NCBI RefSeq assembly: GCF_000006565.2
Contig: NC_031479.1
Location: 1,860,001 to 1,924,000, forward strand
Direction of reading: 5' to 3'
Length of the DNA: 64,000 nt
Origin: Toxoplasma gondii ME49
Lineage: Eukaryota > Apicomplexa > Conoidasida > Eucoccidiorida > Sarcocystidae
Made by a program: the position numbers and the translations under genes. Of this stretch, positions 24,701-32,460 are shown piece after piece. The notes below the pieces were generated by a model. The model was given only the letters and a program-made list of their open reading frames with translations. It searched no databases and had not been told where the DNA came from. The stretch's first letter is position 1. Each line of letters begins with the position of its first letter.

Positions 24701-27700
24701 GCCAGAAAAGGAAGAAGCAGAAGAACCATCAAGAGGCGAGGATCCGGGAGAAGTTTTGGATGTGCTAGTAAGCTCAAAAGGTGCCGATCTCGAAGGACTT
24801 GCCGACGAGGAAAAGAGACAAGACGTCCCTAACGGAAAGGAGGCAAAGAAAGAAAAGACAGATTCGCGCGAGGACGAAGAAAGAGAACATTATTGCGAAG
24901 AGGAGTCGAAGAACGCTTCCCAGTCCGACGGAGACGAAGTCGAGGAACAAGTTGCAGAAGAAACCAGTGATGCAAGGGCGAACAAAGAGTCTGGAAATCA
25001 CAACGAACAGAAGCACACAGAAGACGTGAAGGCGCACGAAAAGGACGACCAGGGAGAAGGCGAAGCAGAAGAAGTCGAAGAAGAAGAGGGAAAAGAAGGC
25101 GAAGAAAAAGGAGAAGAAGACGAAGAGGAAGAACTAGAGGAAGAAGGTGAAGTCGAGGAGGAAAGTGGAGAAGAAGAGGAAGAAGTAGAGGAAGAACGTG
25201 AAGAAGAAGAAGAAGTAGAGGAAGAAAGTGAAGAAGAAGTAGAGGAAGAGGGTGAAGAAGAAGAGGAAGAAGGAGAGGAAGAAAGTGAAGACGAAGAGGA
25301 AGAAGTAGAGGAAGGAAGCGAAGACGAAGAGGAAGAAGTAGAGGACGAAAGTGAAGAAGACACAGGAAAGGTCGACTCAAGGGACCTGTGTGAAGCATCC
25401 GTTGTTAGAGTGGCGAGAGGACCAGTTGAATGCATAACAGAGGAGGACCATCAATCTGAGTTCCTTTCCTTTGACAATTTGCTCGAGGCACACACATCAC
25501 GTCTCGTTGACGCCAGTGAGGCAGAGACGCCAGAGAGTGACCAAGAGCGACCTGAAGAAGCGACGGGTGTCAGCGACATCGTATCCCCTCACTTCGAAAG
25601 CGCAGGTGTTGGTTTCGAAAACAATAGAAACGAGGGGAAGACTTTTGAAGACTTTGAGACAGAGCGGAGTCCATATTGTTCCTTTTCAGGGGAGGAGGCT
25701 GAGGCTCGTTTTTTGACACTTCAGTCCTCGGCAGTTGCAGGTTTTTCGGGCGCGGGGTCCCCTGACAACTCGTTCTCTCGGACCGGCGCTGAAGCGTTCC
25801 CGGGACTCCCAGTCTGTCCACCAGCCAGGAGACACAAGCACGACCGCCAAGAGGAGGAGATTCCAGAGGCAGATCAGCTTTCTCCGGAACTACGTCACTT
25901 GCCGGCTTCGTGTGAAGAAGCAGAAGAGCGCGCCGGAGAGCCTGTGGAAGCCGAGGCGACTGGTGACTTATCTGAAACGCTCAAACGTTACGAAGAAGCA
26001 GTGAACGGTGCATGCTCTGGAAAGGCGAGGAAGGAAGCCGAGCAGGCGAGTCCTTGTGAAGACGCTTCAAGAGTCGATTCTGCGCCTCAGCAACACCCAA
26101 CCGACAATTCGTTCACTGTGTCTGCTTCGGAGGTTCGCATCCCACACGGGCTCGAGAGGCCTGCTCCATCGTTACAACCAACACTTGTCTGTGGGGGATT
26201 CTCTTCTTGGGAGGCGTACTCGAAGACGTTCGACTTGCCTTCGCCTTTCCCCCTGTCTTTTTCGGAGGAGGCTGTTTTTCCGGATCCGCGCTCAGCTGGG
26301 CCTGATCCGCTGCCCTTCAGGTGTCGCCCAGAAGCGCCGTTCGTTTTTTTCTCGTCTTCTTCCTCAGGGAGTACACAACCGTTGGTGATCGGTGAAGAAG
26401 AAGACAAACGAGAAGGTCAGCTGCCAGTAGGCGACTCGAGAGCCGCGAGTCCCGACACCGACACAGAGAAGGAGGGCGACGAGGAAAGAGAACGAGGTGA
26501 AGAAGAGGAAGGAAAAACGCTCTCTGGAGAACTCAGAGAGGGAAGCGAGGAAGCGAAGGCGGAGCAGTGCGTTGCGTCACACGCAGGAGAGATCTGGTCG
26601 GAAGAGAAACGCGGTCAGGAGGGAGAGCAGAAGATTGGAGTAGAGAGACAGCACCCGACGGAGCAGGAGAGAGAACAGGAGCTCACTGAAGCGAGAGAAG
26701 AGAAGACCGATCCAGAGAGAAAACAAGATAACGCTCAGGAGAACGCGGGGGAGAAAGACATTGAAGACAGAGAAGCAGACCAAGGGAGAGGAGAGGAAGA
26801 CCGAGAGGAACTCGGACACGAAGAACAAGAGACTGTGACAGAAGGATCTGTCGGCAACGTTGAGAGGGCCGAAGAGATCCGGGAGAAGGGTATTCTGCCC
26901 CTGTCATTTTTCGAGATCAAGACTTGCAGTTCCGTCACGTGTGAGCGCTCTCTTCCCGTTTTTTCGGCATCGCTTCAGACCCCGGTCAAGAGGCCCGGAG
27001 AGGGGGACGCAGACGAGCCGCCTTCAGAGAGAGCGGACAGTGAAGAGAAAGAGCGAGGGGAGATAACGCACGAAGCATCCGACGAAGGAAGAGGAGACGT
27101 CGAGGCAGAGACAGAGCAAGCAAGTGAAAGGAAGAGTGGAACAACAAACAGTGAAGAAGAAAGCGACAAAGGCAGTGAAGAAGAAAGCGAGAGCGACAGT
27201 GAAGAAGGAAGCGAGAGCGACAGTGAAGAGGAAAGTGAGAGCGACAGTGAAGAGGAAAGTGAGAGTGAATCTCTCCCGGTTCTCAGCCACCCGGTTCCCG
27301 ACGAGACGCATCCGTCTGCGCGCCGAAGCTTCACGGATCACTTTATCATCTGCACGAGGTCGCCTTCAGAACTGTCGCGCCAGTCTTCGGGCGTCATCTT
27401 GCAAGGCGTAGCGACCGTCAACACTTCGTCGCCTGCCATCTCAAATCCGGAATCTTCTCATCTTTTGCGTGATTCATCCCGCTCTTCAGAAGCTTCGTCG
27501 ACTGTCTCTCAGGTGTTACCTGCCCTTCTCATCGAAGCCTCCGGAGAATCAGAAGAAGCGGACGACGACGCGAAGAAACCAGGAGAGAACGAAGCAAGCG
27601 AGGCGCGGCCGTCGCCAGCAGCGGAACGAGGAGGCGTAGAACAGTCAGAAGAAATAGAAGAACTCAAAGGAGATTGTGAGAGGGCGGAGTGGCTTGTTCC

Positions 27701-30700
27701 GCGTGACTTTCAGTTAGGTCAGGAAGACGCGGCAGTTGTGTTCTCTTGCGCCTCAGGGCGGCGCGAGCCTCTTTGCATAGGTTCGCAGGAATTTGAGGGC
27801 GAGGCAGATTTGGAGACACCCGTTGCATCCGCAGACTCGGGAGAAGAAGCTTGTGCTGACAGCGAAAAGGAGGCGCGTGCAAGTTCTCCCGTCTTCGGGT
27901 CTCTCCTCGCGTCTCTTCCAGTCCCTTTTTCGACTTTTGGCGAAGCTCCGGTCGGTTCAGAGGGCGCCGGAGACACGCAGATCTCAGTCTCAGCCCTTGC
28001 TTTGCACGACTGTTCGGCGTCCGGAGACGACTCTCCAACTCTTCTTACGAGCTCCCTGTCCCCCGTGTGGGGTGGTCTCTCCAAATCGGATTCTCCAGCT
28101 TCGTGTTTTTCTTTTTCGGCGAAGGAGCCTGCTCAGATTGACGACAAACCAGAAGAGGAGAAAGAGGAAGAAGACCAAGGCGACGCAGACGCTGAAGGTT
28201 GTGTCAGTGTGTATAGGGCTGAGGAAGCGATTCCAAACTCTTCTTCACACTCTTCACCGTCATCATATCCGTCTTCGTCAGCTTCTTCATCTTCGTCTCT
28301 TTTGTTACCTTGTGCATCATCTAAACCACCACTTTCAGCATCTTCTCCTTCAGTTGTTCCGGGACGTATTTCGCCATCGACCTGGTCGTCGTGTGAGACA
28401 CCGAACAGACTCAAATTCACTGGCGGAGCAGGTGTTTCTTTGTTTCTCGCTGCCTCTTCACGAGCGGTCAAGGGCCCCCGACAGGCGCGACGTCTTCCTC
28501 TGTCTCCGCGCCCTCCTCCTCCCCCTCTGGACTCTCCCAGACTTCGCGCCTTGAGCAGTGCGAAGTCTTCAACGGAAACACTCGCGGTGCGCTCTCCTGA
28601 ATCTTCGTCTGTGTCCCGAAGCGAACGAGAAGAACGTTTGTTCCCTCGTGGGAAGAGCGCTGCAAGGGATCTGGAAAAAAACCTCCAGGGAAAGGAGACA
28701 GCGAAGCTTGATCGCCCTTCAGCGGTCGAGAGAGAAGAGGGATCTCTAGAAGGAACTGCGATTATTTCAGTCTCGCGAGGGGTCAGAGAAAAAGACTCGA
28801 CTTCTGCAGCGTCTGTCGGTTGTCTGAGGAACTGCGAGAGCTCTCGAGTTTCTACGAAGCACTGTGAAGCCTCCTGCACGCGAAGCTCTGCAGCGCCTCA
28901 CCGCTTGCAGATCTGCAGGGAAGACGCGCGACCACGATCCTCCTTCGCGTCGTTTCGCAGAGGTTCACGTCTGCCCGATATCACGGAGGAGCGCGAGGAG
29001 CAGACACAGGACAGCGGCGAGTTCCTTCACTCGACGTCTGAACTTTCGGGAGAAGGCGAGAAGAAGATCGGACAGCGGAATCGCCAGACTTGGCACTGGA
29101 GTTCTTCGGGTCCGCGTCACCGCGCTTCGTCTCCTGTTGTTCAAAGGCGAAACAGCCTCCAGAAGAAAGAGAAAAAGCAGGAGAAGAGAGAGAAGAAGCG
29201 ACAGGAGAAAAACGAGCAGAAGGGCGAGAAAACAGAGAGGAAAGAAGAGAAGGGAGAGCGGAAGGCTTCGCGACCGAGGAAAGAAGGAGGCCGTAGACGG
29301 ATTCGAGACCTTGAGATTACCCCCCACGAGGCGAGACTTCCATCACCTCCCGAGACGGTCCGTCCCCGGAAGTTTCGGCCTGTGCCGATACCTCGAAAAG
29401 ACAACGCGGGAAGCGAAATCGAGACACTCGATCACACCAAGGAGAATTCGCAAGTTCAGGACTCTCAGCAGCGTTTCTCGTCGCGAGAGATCTACGAACC
29501 CGCACTGCGTCTGCAGACCATTCCTGAAGTGTCTTCTTCGGTCGCCTTCTACTCGTTCTGCTCCTCTCTCCCTGCTCCAGAGTCCGGGGACACAGAGTGT
29601 GTAGAGCTGCAGTCAAACGGCCAATCGCCTGTCTCAGGTGTCTCGTCCTTCCACCCGCGTTGTGTTGACTCGCCTGTGAGACACGAGACCGACAGGAACC
29701 CTGAGGAGACTTCACAAGCTGCACCGCTGCGTGCAGTCCAGGGGCAGCCGCCCGCACAAGGCGTCACAGCTTCGTCGACATCTTTGTCTTCCTCTTCTGC
29801 TCCCTCTGCCTCCCTCGCCTTCCATCTTGCATCGGCATCATCTTGTGCACCGCCTGTTCCTAGCTGTCAGCACAACTTGAATCAGAAATCTCTTTCCTTC
29901 TCTCGCGAGCTCTCGACATCCACGGCGACCCGTTGCCTTCTCTCGGCAACCTCGCAACCTTCGCTGCCACCTAAACCTGCTCGCGTGATTCTTCGCCACG
30001 CAGACACGCTGCAGTATCTCCCAGCTTCTCCAGGAGTGTCTGGTGTTTGTGCGTCGCGGTCTCACTCCTGCGCTGCGCGCTCTCTTTCTGCTCCCCCTGA
30101 AGCTTCAAAGATGCAGGCTTCGTCGCCGCTATCGAACGCGCCCCGGGTCATCGTGCCCCTGACTCGAGCTGAGGCAGAAGAAATGCACAAAAACAACCCG
30201 CGGCTTGGCCGGCGTCCTTGGCTCTGTGGTGACCCCAGTGTGGAGCGTCTCTCCAGCGGGAGGTCCGCGCGGAAAGTGTCTCCTCGGAGACTGAGAGACA
30301 CTCGCGTAGCCTCGGGCAAAGACGCGTTCGAATGGTGTTCCTCGTGCTGTGTGCCGACGACCGGCTCCTCCTCCTTTTCGCAGTACACCGTGCCGGGACA
30401 AGCTACCATCCCCTCGCCCTACGGGCCTATACCGGCGCCCCAGTGGCCCAGAGCTGCGGTCGCCAGACCCGGAAGCCCAACGCGGGTCTACTACGCGAGC
30501 CCTGAGGCTCCGCAGACTGCCGGTCACCTGAAACAGGGAGCAGGCCTCCAGGCTCCGCCATCGACCCCAGTGCGCGCTGGTCCGTCGCCCCGCACCCCAC
30601 CCTACGGCAAGGTGTCCATGTCCCCGGCATGTGTCTCCGTGTCCCCGGCAGGTGTCGCCACGTGCCCCACAGGGTCCACTGGCCGCCGGTACATGCCGGG

Positions 30701-32063
30701 GATGTCGCCTGAATCGCTTGGAAGGGCTCGCCAGAGCTCGCCCACGGCGACGCGCGTGTGGCGGTCGGTGACTCCGCCTCCAAGTCGGCTTTCGTCTCCA
30801 AGTGGACGGCCTGACGGCGTAGTCGCGGCGACATTTCCGGCATATCCTCAAGGGGCGTACGTGCCATCGCATCCAGGATGGACTTCTTCTCATCGGACAG
30901 TTTCTGCAGACACTCGAGATGCTGGACGGTTCCCTCGCCCCTATTATGTGGGGAGCGCACAGCCCACTAGGCTAGAAATGGCACCAGGAACTACCCCACA
31001 CGCTGGGGGGGTTTCGATCCCGTCCTCGGTTTCAAAAACAGTGCTTTACCAGAGTGCTCAACCGTGTCAAGGTGTCCAGGCTTCGTACCAGGCTTCGTAC
31101 GCGCCAACGGGGTCGTGGGTGGTCCCGCCGTCGCGCCCCATCGTCTCCACCGTCCCCACGCCGAGCTTCGGGCCCGCTGGAGTGACGCAGGCCCCCGGCG
31201 CGCCTGTGGAGACTCCAGTTTGGGCTCCAGCTCACGGGAGTCGCTCTCCATCGAGCACGTCTCCGGGGCTCGGGAAGATCGCTTCGCCTGGCGAAGGATC
31301 TGCGGGGCAAGCTCCGGTTCCTGAGTCTCCGACGGTCCAGATTGTCGTGTCTCCTTCCTGCGTGTCGACGTCTAGAGAGTCTCCACAGGCGCCAGCGCCA
31401 TCGCCGGCCTCTCCGGGGCCTTCTGAGAAGTCTCCGGGGTCATCCGATCCCTCGCAGGGATCCCCTACCTCGCGCCCCGGCGAAGCCGAGACCTCCTGTC
31501 GCCGCCAGAGCAGTCGCCCGCTGGATGCCTCAGGGGGGATCTCCGGAAGCTCCAGCAGTCTGGCTGCGGATTCAAGGGTGCCAGCGGAGACAGGTGTCTC
31601 CTCTTGTGTCTTTCGGATGGCGTCTGTCCCCGTGAACGGCGTCACGACCGTGCCAGTGGAAGGTGGCGCTTCCCGGAAGGCCACCGGCGAAAGTGTGGGG
31701 AGACACTTTTCGCATCAAGAGAGCGCGTCCGGCGCCCGAGAGACAGGCGGCGAGACAGCAACGGTCGCGAGCGAGGGGATGGGAAGCCGAACGGAGACAA
31801 AGAACGGAGGCGCTGAATCGGCTCAGGGGGAAAGGGGGAGAACTCTTGCGCCGCATGCGAACTCTACAGCAAGGGCTGAGCATGGGAGGGAAGACGAGGA
31901 AGGTGCAAAGAACAAAGAAGATGCTGCAGGCAGAGACGACCCAGTCAGAAAGGGATTCTGGTTCAGAACGGTCTCCACGAATGAAGACTGCGATGAATCG
32001 CAGTGGAACAGTGAGTTTAGAAGCCGTGGCGTACAGCAGAGACACACAACTGAGCAAGGTTAA
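21759..32063 (+). CDS. Giant acidic repeat protein with two N-terminal transmembrane segments
   Basis: An uninterrupted frame of about 3,430 residues; I do not recognise the family. The frame is open upstream to about 21594, but the first ATG is at 21759, so I start there. Residues about 33-75 form two closely spaced hydrophobic segments (around FVLPFLVLSVAGL and WLLLTVAGLILL), suggesting a membrane hairpin or anchor with a very long soluble tail. The tail contains a nested pentapeptide repeat (residues about 767-826), a Glu-rich tract (about 1106-1205), an acidic SDSEEESE block (about 1794-1838), a Ser-rich stretch near 28240-28310, a sharply basic Lys/Arg/Glu segment (about 2465-2510) and a Pro/Ser/Gly-rich C-terminal quarter with Tyr- and Val-rich patches. 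The frame stops at 32061-32063, but a consensus donor (a|GTGAGT) at 32011 would remove that stop and continue into the next gene in phase. Scaffold or cytoskeleton-associated roles are possible but not demonstrated. Confidence 0.75.
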   Translation: MSAFRQAADFLSVCFMALERVCIPRSRHSSPASFVLPFLVLSVAGLCSPAISAWTWLLLTVAGLILLSIHSLGLLLTSDRDASSCDSSPFESACVTRCASTSDVLSFDSLASRSSSRAAFASDACGRLASLCHVRAFSTPHLESQVSAGTDPPEEPSASAQTAPPSPRLCRQRSGVSPPPLAIRSCSDSPSVAPSSPPLAFFSYEELNQNRTPGTEEDRSEAARVEGAEESFLACVPEPSEPSPISDTETSCAPVCARSVARDATPNRSGCASTYPLRLFSTVEPSASVTGPSAAGKTSQAASEKCAAVCLPRATPAVSVECEDAESEGTETLESSPQPVSLLFTDRFSHAAPADIPPPLEAPAGGSATSHASKGVASLDARTLEGSVSFIGCLPSGTRDATHSTLPSPSAVSAFPLPNFLVGAGERTQSASSVASSEASGEGDDDAPTSVLTQPPENPGANASGVSFPVCVGSRYETVAVCSPGDSAGVAALGKRVGENEEAINTLFKDFATSSPPQRWVSAPVQWPSSCRQEASQEKRVVSSDAGRSTQETSTSVEPGASAPAASLSRGKSTFFVHAGDDQSRLQARPAELSSGEGSTNGVPHTDFSRGFGLQHRLIEGEAASGSLSAASAPVRVEGRDEDVSLFAVQAPTVTTFEEIQSEVSSLGEREQNEERVDEPAADCKRIETEGEIVGAGLRALDASRQDLGAEREQEGQDASHESTQKVTQEEAEQENVQEATQEAEGKDNCVLLERRSEPEGEEECEEEESGEEGSGKEGSGKEESEEEEGEEEESEEEESGEEGSGKEGSGKEESEEEESEEEESGGDKSEQKAEEGISDGGESGPTYFFSFSAGNQQAKNPVPQSKAKEETEESEGEAADNFESSFIPIQPGAETVEIENDLRDRTGSEEKHEDREETCERKGSETEFALAEEENTQNNSEREPRPKEQGAREEDCREGTKETSVPSSREGVRKQDSPGGPEKEEAEEPSRGEDPGEVLDVLVSSKGADLEGLADEEKRQDVPNGKEAKKEKTDSREDEEREHYCEEESKNASQSDGDEVEEQVAEETSDARANKESGNHNEQKHTEDVKAHEKDDQGEGEAEEVEEEEGKEGEEKGEEDEEEELEEEGEVEEESGEEEEEVEEEREEEEEVEEESEEEVEEEGEEEEEEGEEESEDEEEEVEEGSEDEEEEVEDESEEDTGKVDSRDLCEASVVRVARGPVECITEEDHQSEFLSFDNLLEAHTSRLVDASEAETPESDQERPEEATGVSDIVSPHFESAGVGFENNRNEGKTFEDFETERSPYCSFSGEEAEARFLTLQSSAVAGFSGAGSPDNSFSRTGAEAFPGLPVCPPARRHKHDRQEEEIPEADQLSPELRHLPASCEEAEERAGEPVEAEATGDLSETLKRYEEAVNGACSGKARKEAEQASPCEDASRVDSAPQQHPTDNSFTVSASEVRIPHGLERPAPSLQPTLVCGGFSSWEAYSKTFDLPSPFPLSFSEEAVFPDPRSAGPDPLPFRCRPEAPFVFFSSSSSGSTQPLVIGEEEDKREGQLPVGDSRAASPDTDTEKEGDEERERGEEEEGKTLSGELREGSEEAKAEQCVASHAGEIWSEEKRGQEGEQKIGVERQHPTEQEREQELTEAREEKTDPERKQDNAQENAGEKDIEDREADQGRGEEDREELGHEEQETVTEGSVGNVERAEEIREKGILPLSFFEIKTCSSVTCERSLPVFSASLQTPVKRPGEGDADEPPSERADSEEKERGEITHEASDEGRGDVEAETEQASERKSGTTNSEEESDKGSEEESESDSEEGSESDSEEESESDSEEESESESLPVLSHPVPDETHPSARRSFTDHFIICTRSPSELSRQSSGVILQGVATVNTSSPAISNPESSHLLRDSSRSSEASSTVSQVLPALLIEASGESEEADDDAKKPGENEASEARPSPAAERGGVEQSEEIEELKGDCERAEWLVPRDFQLGQEDAAVVFSCASGRREPLCIGSQEFEGEADLETPVASADSGEEACADSEKEARASSPVFGSLLASLPVPFSTFGEAPVGSEGAGDTQISVSALALHDCSASGDDSPTLLTSSLSPVWGGLSKSDSPASCFSFSAKEPAQIDDKPEEEKEEEDQGDADAEGCVSVYRAEEAIPNSSSHSSPSSYPSSSASSSSSLLLPCASSKPPLSASSPSVVPGRISPSTWSSCETPNRLKFTGGAGVSLFLAASSRAVKGPRQARRLPLSPRPPPPPLDSPRLRALSSAKSSTETLAVRSPESSSVSRSEREERLFPRGKSAARDLEKNLQGKETAKLDRPSAVEREEGSLEGTAIISVSRGVREKDSTSAASVGCLRNCESSRVSTKHCEASCTRSSAAPHRLQICREDARPRSSFASFRRGSRLPDITEEREEQTQDSGEFLHSTSELSGEGEKKIGQRNRQTWHWSSSGPRHRASSPVVQRRNSLQKKEKKQEKREKKRQEKNEQKGEKTERKEEKGERKASRPRKEGGRRRIRDLEITPHEARLPSPPETVRPRKFRPVPIPRKDNAGSEIETLDHTKENSQVQDSQQRFSSREIYEPALRLQTIPEVSSSVAFYSFCSSLPAPESGDTECVELQSNGQSPVSGVSSFHPRCVDSPVRHETDRNPEETSQAAPLRAVQGQPPAQGVTASSTSLSSSSAPSASLAFHLASASSCAPPVPSCQHNLNQKSLSFSRELSTSTATRCLLSATSQPSLPPKPARVILRHADTLQYLPASPGVSGVCASRSHSCAARSLSAPPEASKMQASSPLSNAPRVIVPLTRAEAEEMHKNNPRLGRRPWLCGDPSVERLSSGRSARKVSPRRLRDTRVASGKDAFEWCSSCCVPTTGSSSFSQYTVPGQATIPSPYGPIPAPQWPRAAVARPGSPTRVYYASPEAPQTAGHLKQGAGLQAPPSTPVRAGPSPRTPPYGKVSMSPACVSVSPAGVATCPTGSTGRRYMPGMSPESLGRARQSSPTATRVWRSVTPPPSRLSSPSGRPDGVVAATFPAYPQGAYVPSHPGWTSSHRTVSADTRDAGRFPRPYYVGSAQPTRLEMAPGTTPHAGGVSIPSSVSKTVLYQSAQPCQGVQASYQASYAPTGSWVVPPSRPIVSTVPTPSFGPAGVTQAPGAPVETPVWAPAHGSRSPSSTSPGLGKIASPGEGSAGQAPVPESPTVQIVVSPSCVSTSRESPQAPAPSPASPGPSEKSPGSSDPSQGSPTSRPGEAETSCRRQSSRPLDASGGISGSSSSLAADSRVPAETGVSSCVFRMASVPVNGVTTVPVEGGASRKATGESVGRHFSHQESASGARETGGETATVASEGMGSRTETKNGGAESAQGERGRTLAPHANSTARAEHGREDEEGAKNKEDAAGRDDPVRKGFWFRTVSTNEDCDESQWNSEFRSRGVQQRHTTEQG
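24057..24236 (+). repeat. Nested tandem repeat: 12 x 15 bp pentapeptide units in 2 x 90 bp
   Basis: Twelve pentapeptides (EEESG, EEGSG, KEGSG, KEESE, EEEGE/EEESE types) follow each other without gaps. Units 1-6 and 7-12 are near copies, so a 90-bp block (24057-24146) has been duplicated as 24147-24236. All units keep the reading frame of the giant protein. Confidence 0.9.
25074..25370 (+). repeat. Glu-rich low-complexity tract in giant protein
   Basis: A purine-only stretch of GAA/GAG codons punctuated by Val, Ser, Gly and Asp, with an irregular period (units such as EEEVEEESEE). It shows imperfect duplication rather than a clean tandem array. Confidence 0.85.
27139..27270 (+). repeat. SDSEEESE tandem repeat in giant protein
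   Basis: Imperfect tandem copies of an 8-residue, 24-bp unit of the type ESDSEEES, about four in a row, within the giant frame. Ser-Asp/Glu sequences of this kind match the casein kinase 2 acceptor pattern; phosphorylation itself is inference. Confidence 0.8.
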
Positions 32064-32460
32064 AAACAAGCGGGGAGTTGGGGGCAGAGGGAGCTGGAAA
32101 TCCAATATAGAATATGCGTGGGGGAGACGCCCAGTATGAAGAGGCGCTTGCAGTTGATGGGTACGAGAGACAGAGAGAGACGGCGCCTCTGTTGTCTTGT
32201 GTAAGCGTAGGACGACGATCGACTTAGAAGGCGAGACACGTGAAACGTTTTTTCGAATCTGACACGTTCTCTGTTTCTTGAATGTAGGTTTTTTGTGAGA
32301 GTTACGTCTCTCGGTGACCTTGCGCCTGTTCGCTCTCTCGGATTCGCTGCAAGGTGTTTCCTCTATTATGATGGGGGGCCAGGCCTTGGGGGACAAGGGC
32401 AGACGGGTTTCGCGTTTCTGCAGGATTCTGTCAAACCGCTTCTGTCTTTGTTTTTTTCAG

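Noticed and set aside
30129..30893. 254-codon minus-strand frame with repeated Cys-Arg-Gly-His units
   Set aside because: It is the antisense of the Pro/Ser/Val-rich C-terminal part of the giant protein; the repeat follows from the sense-strand repeat.
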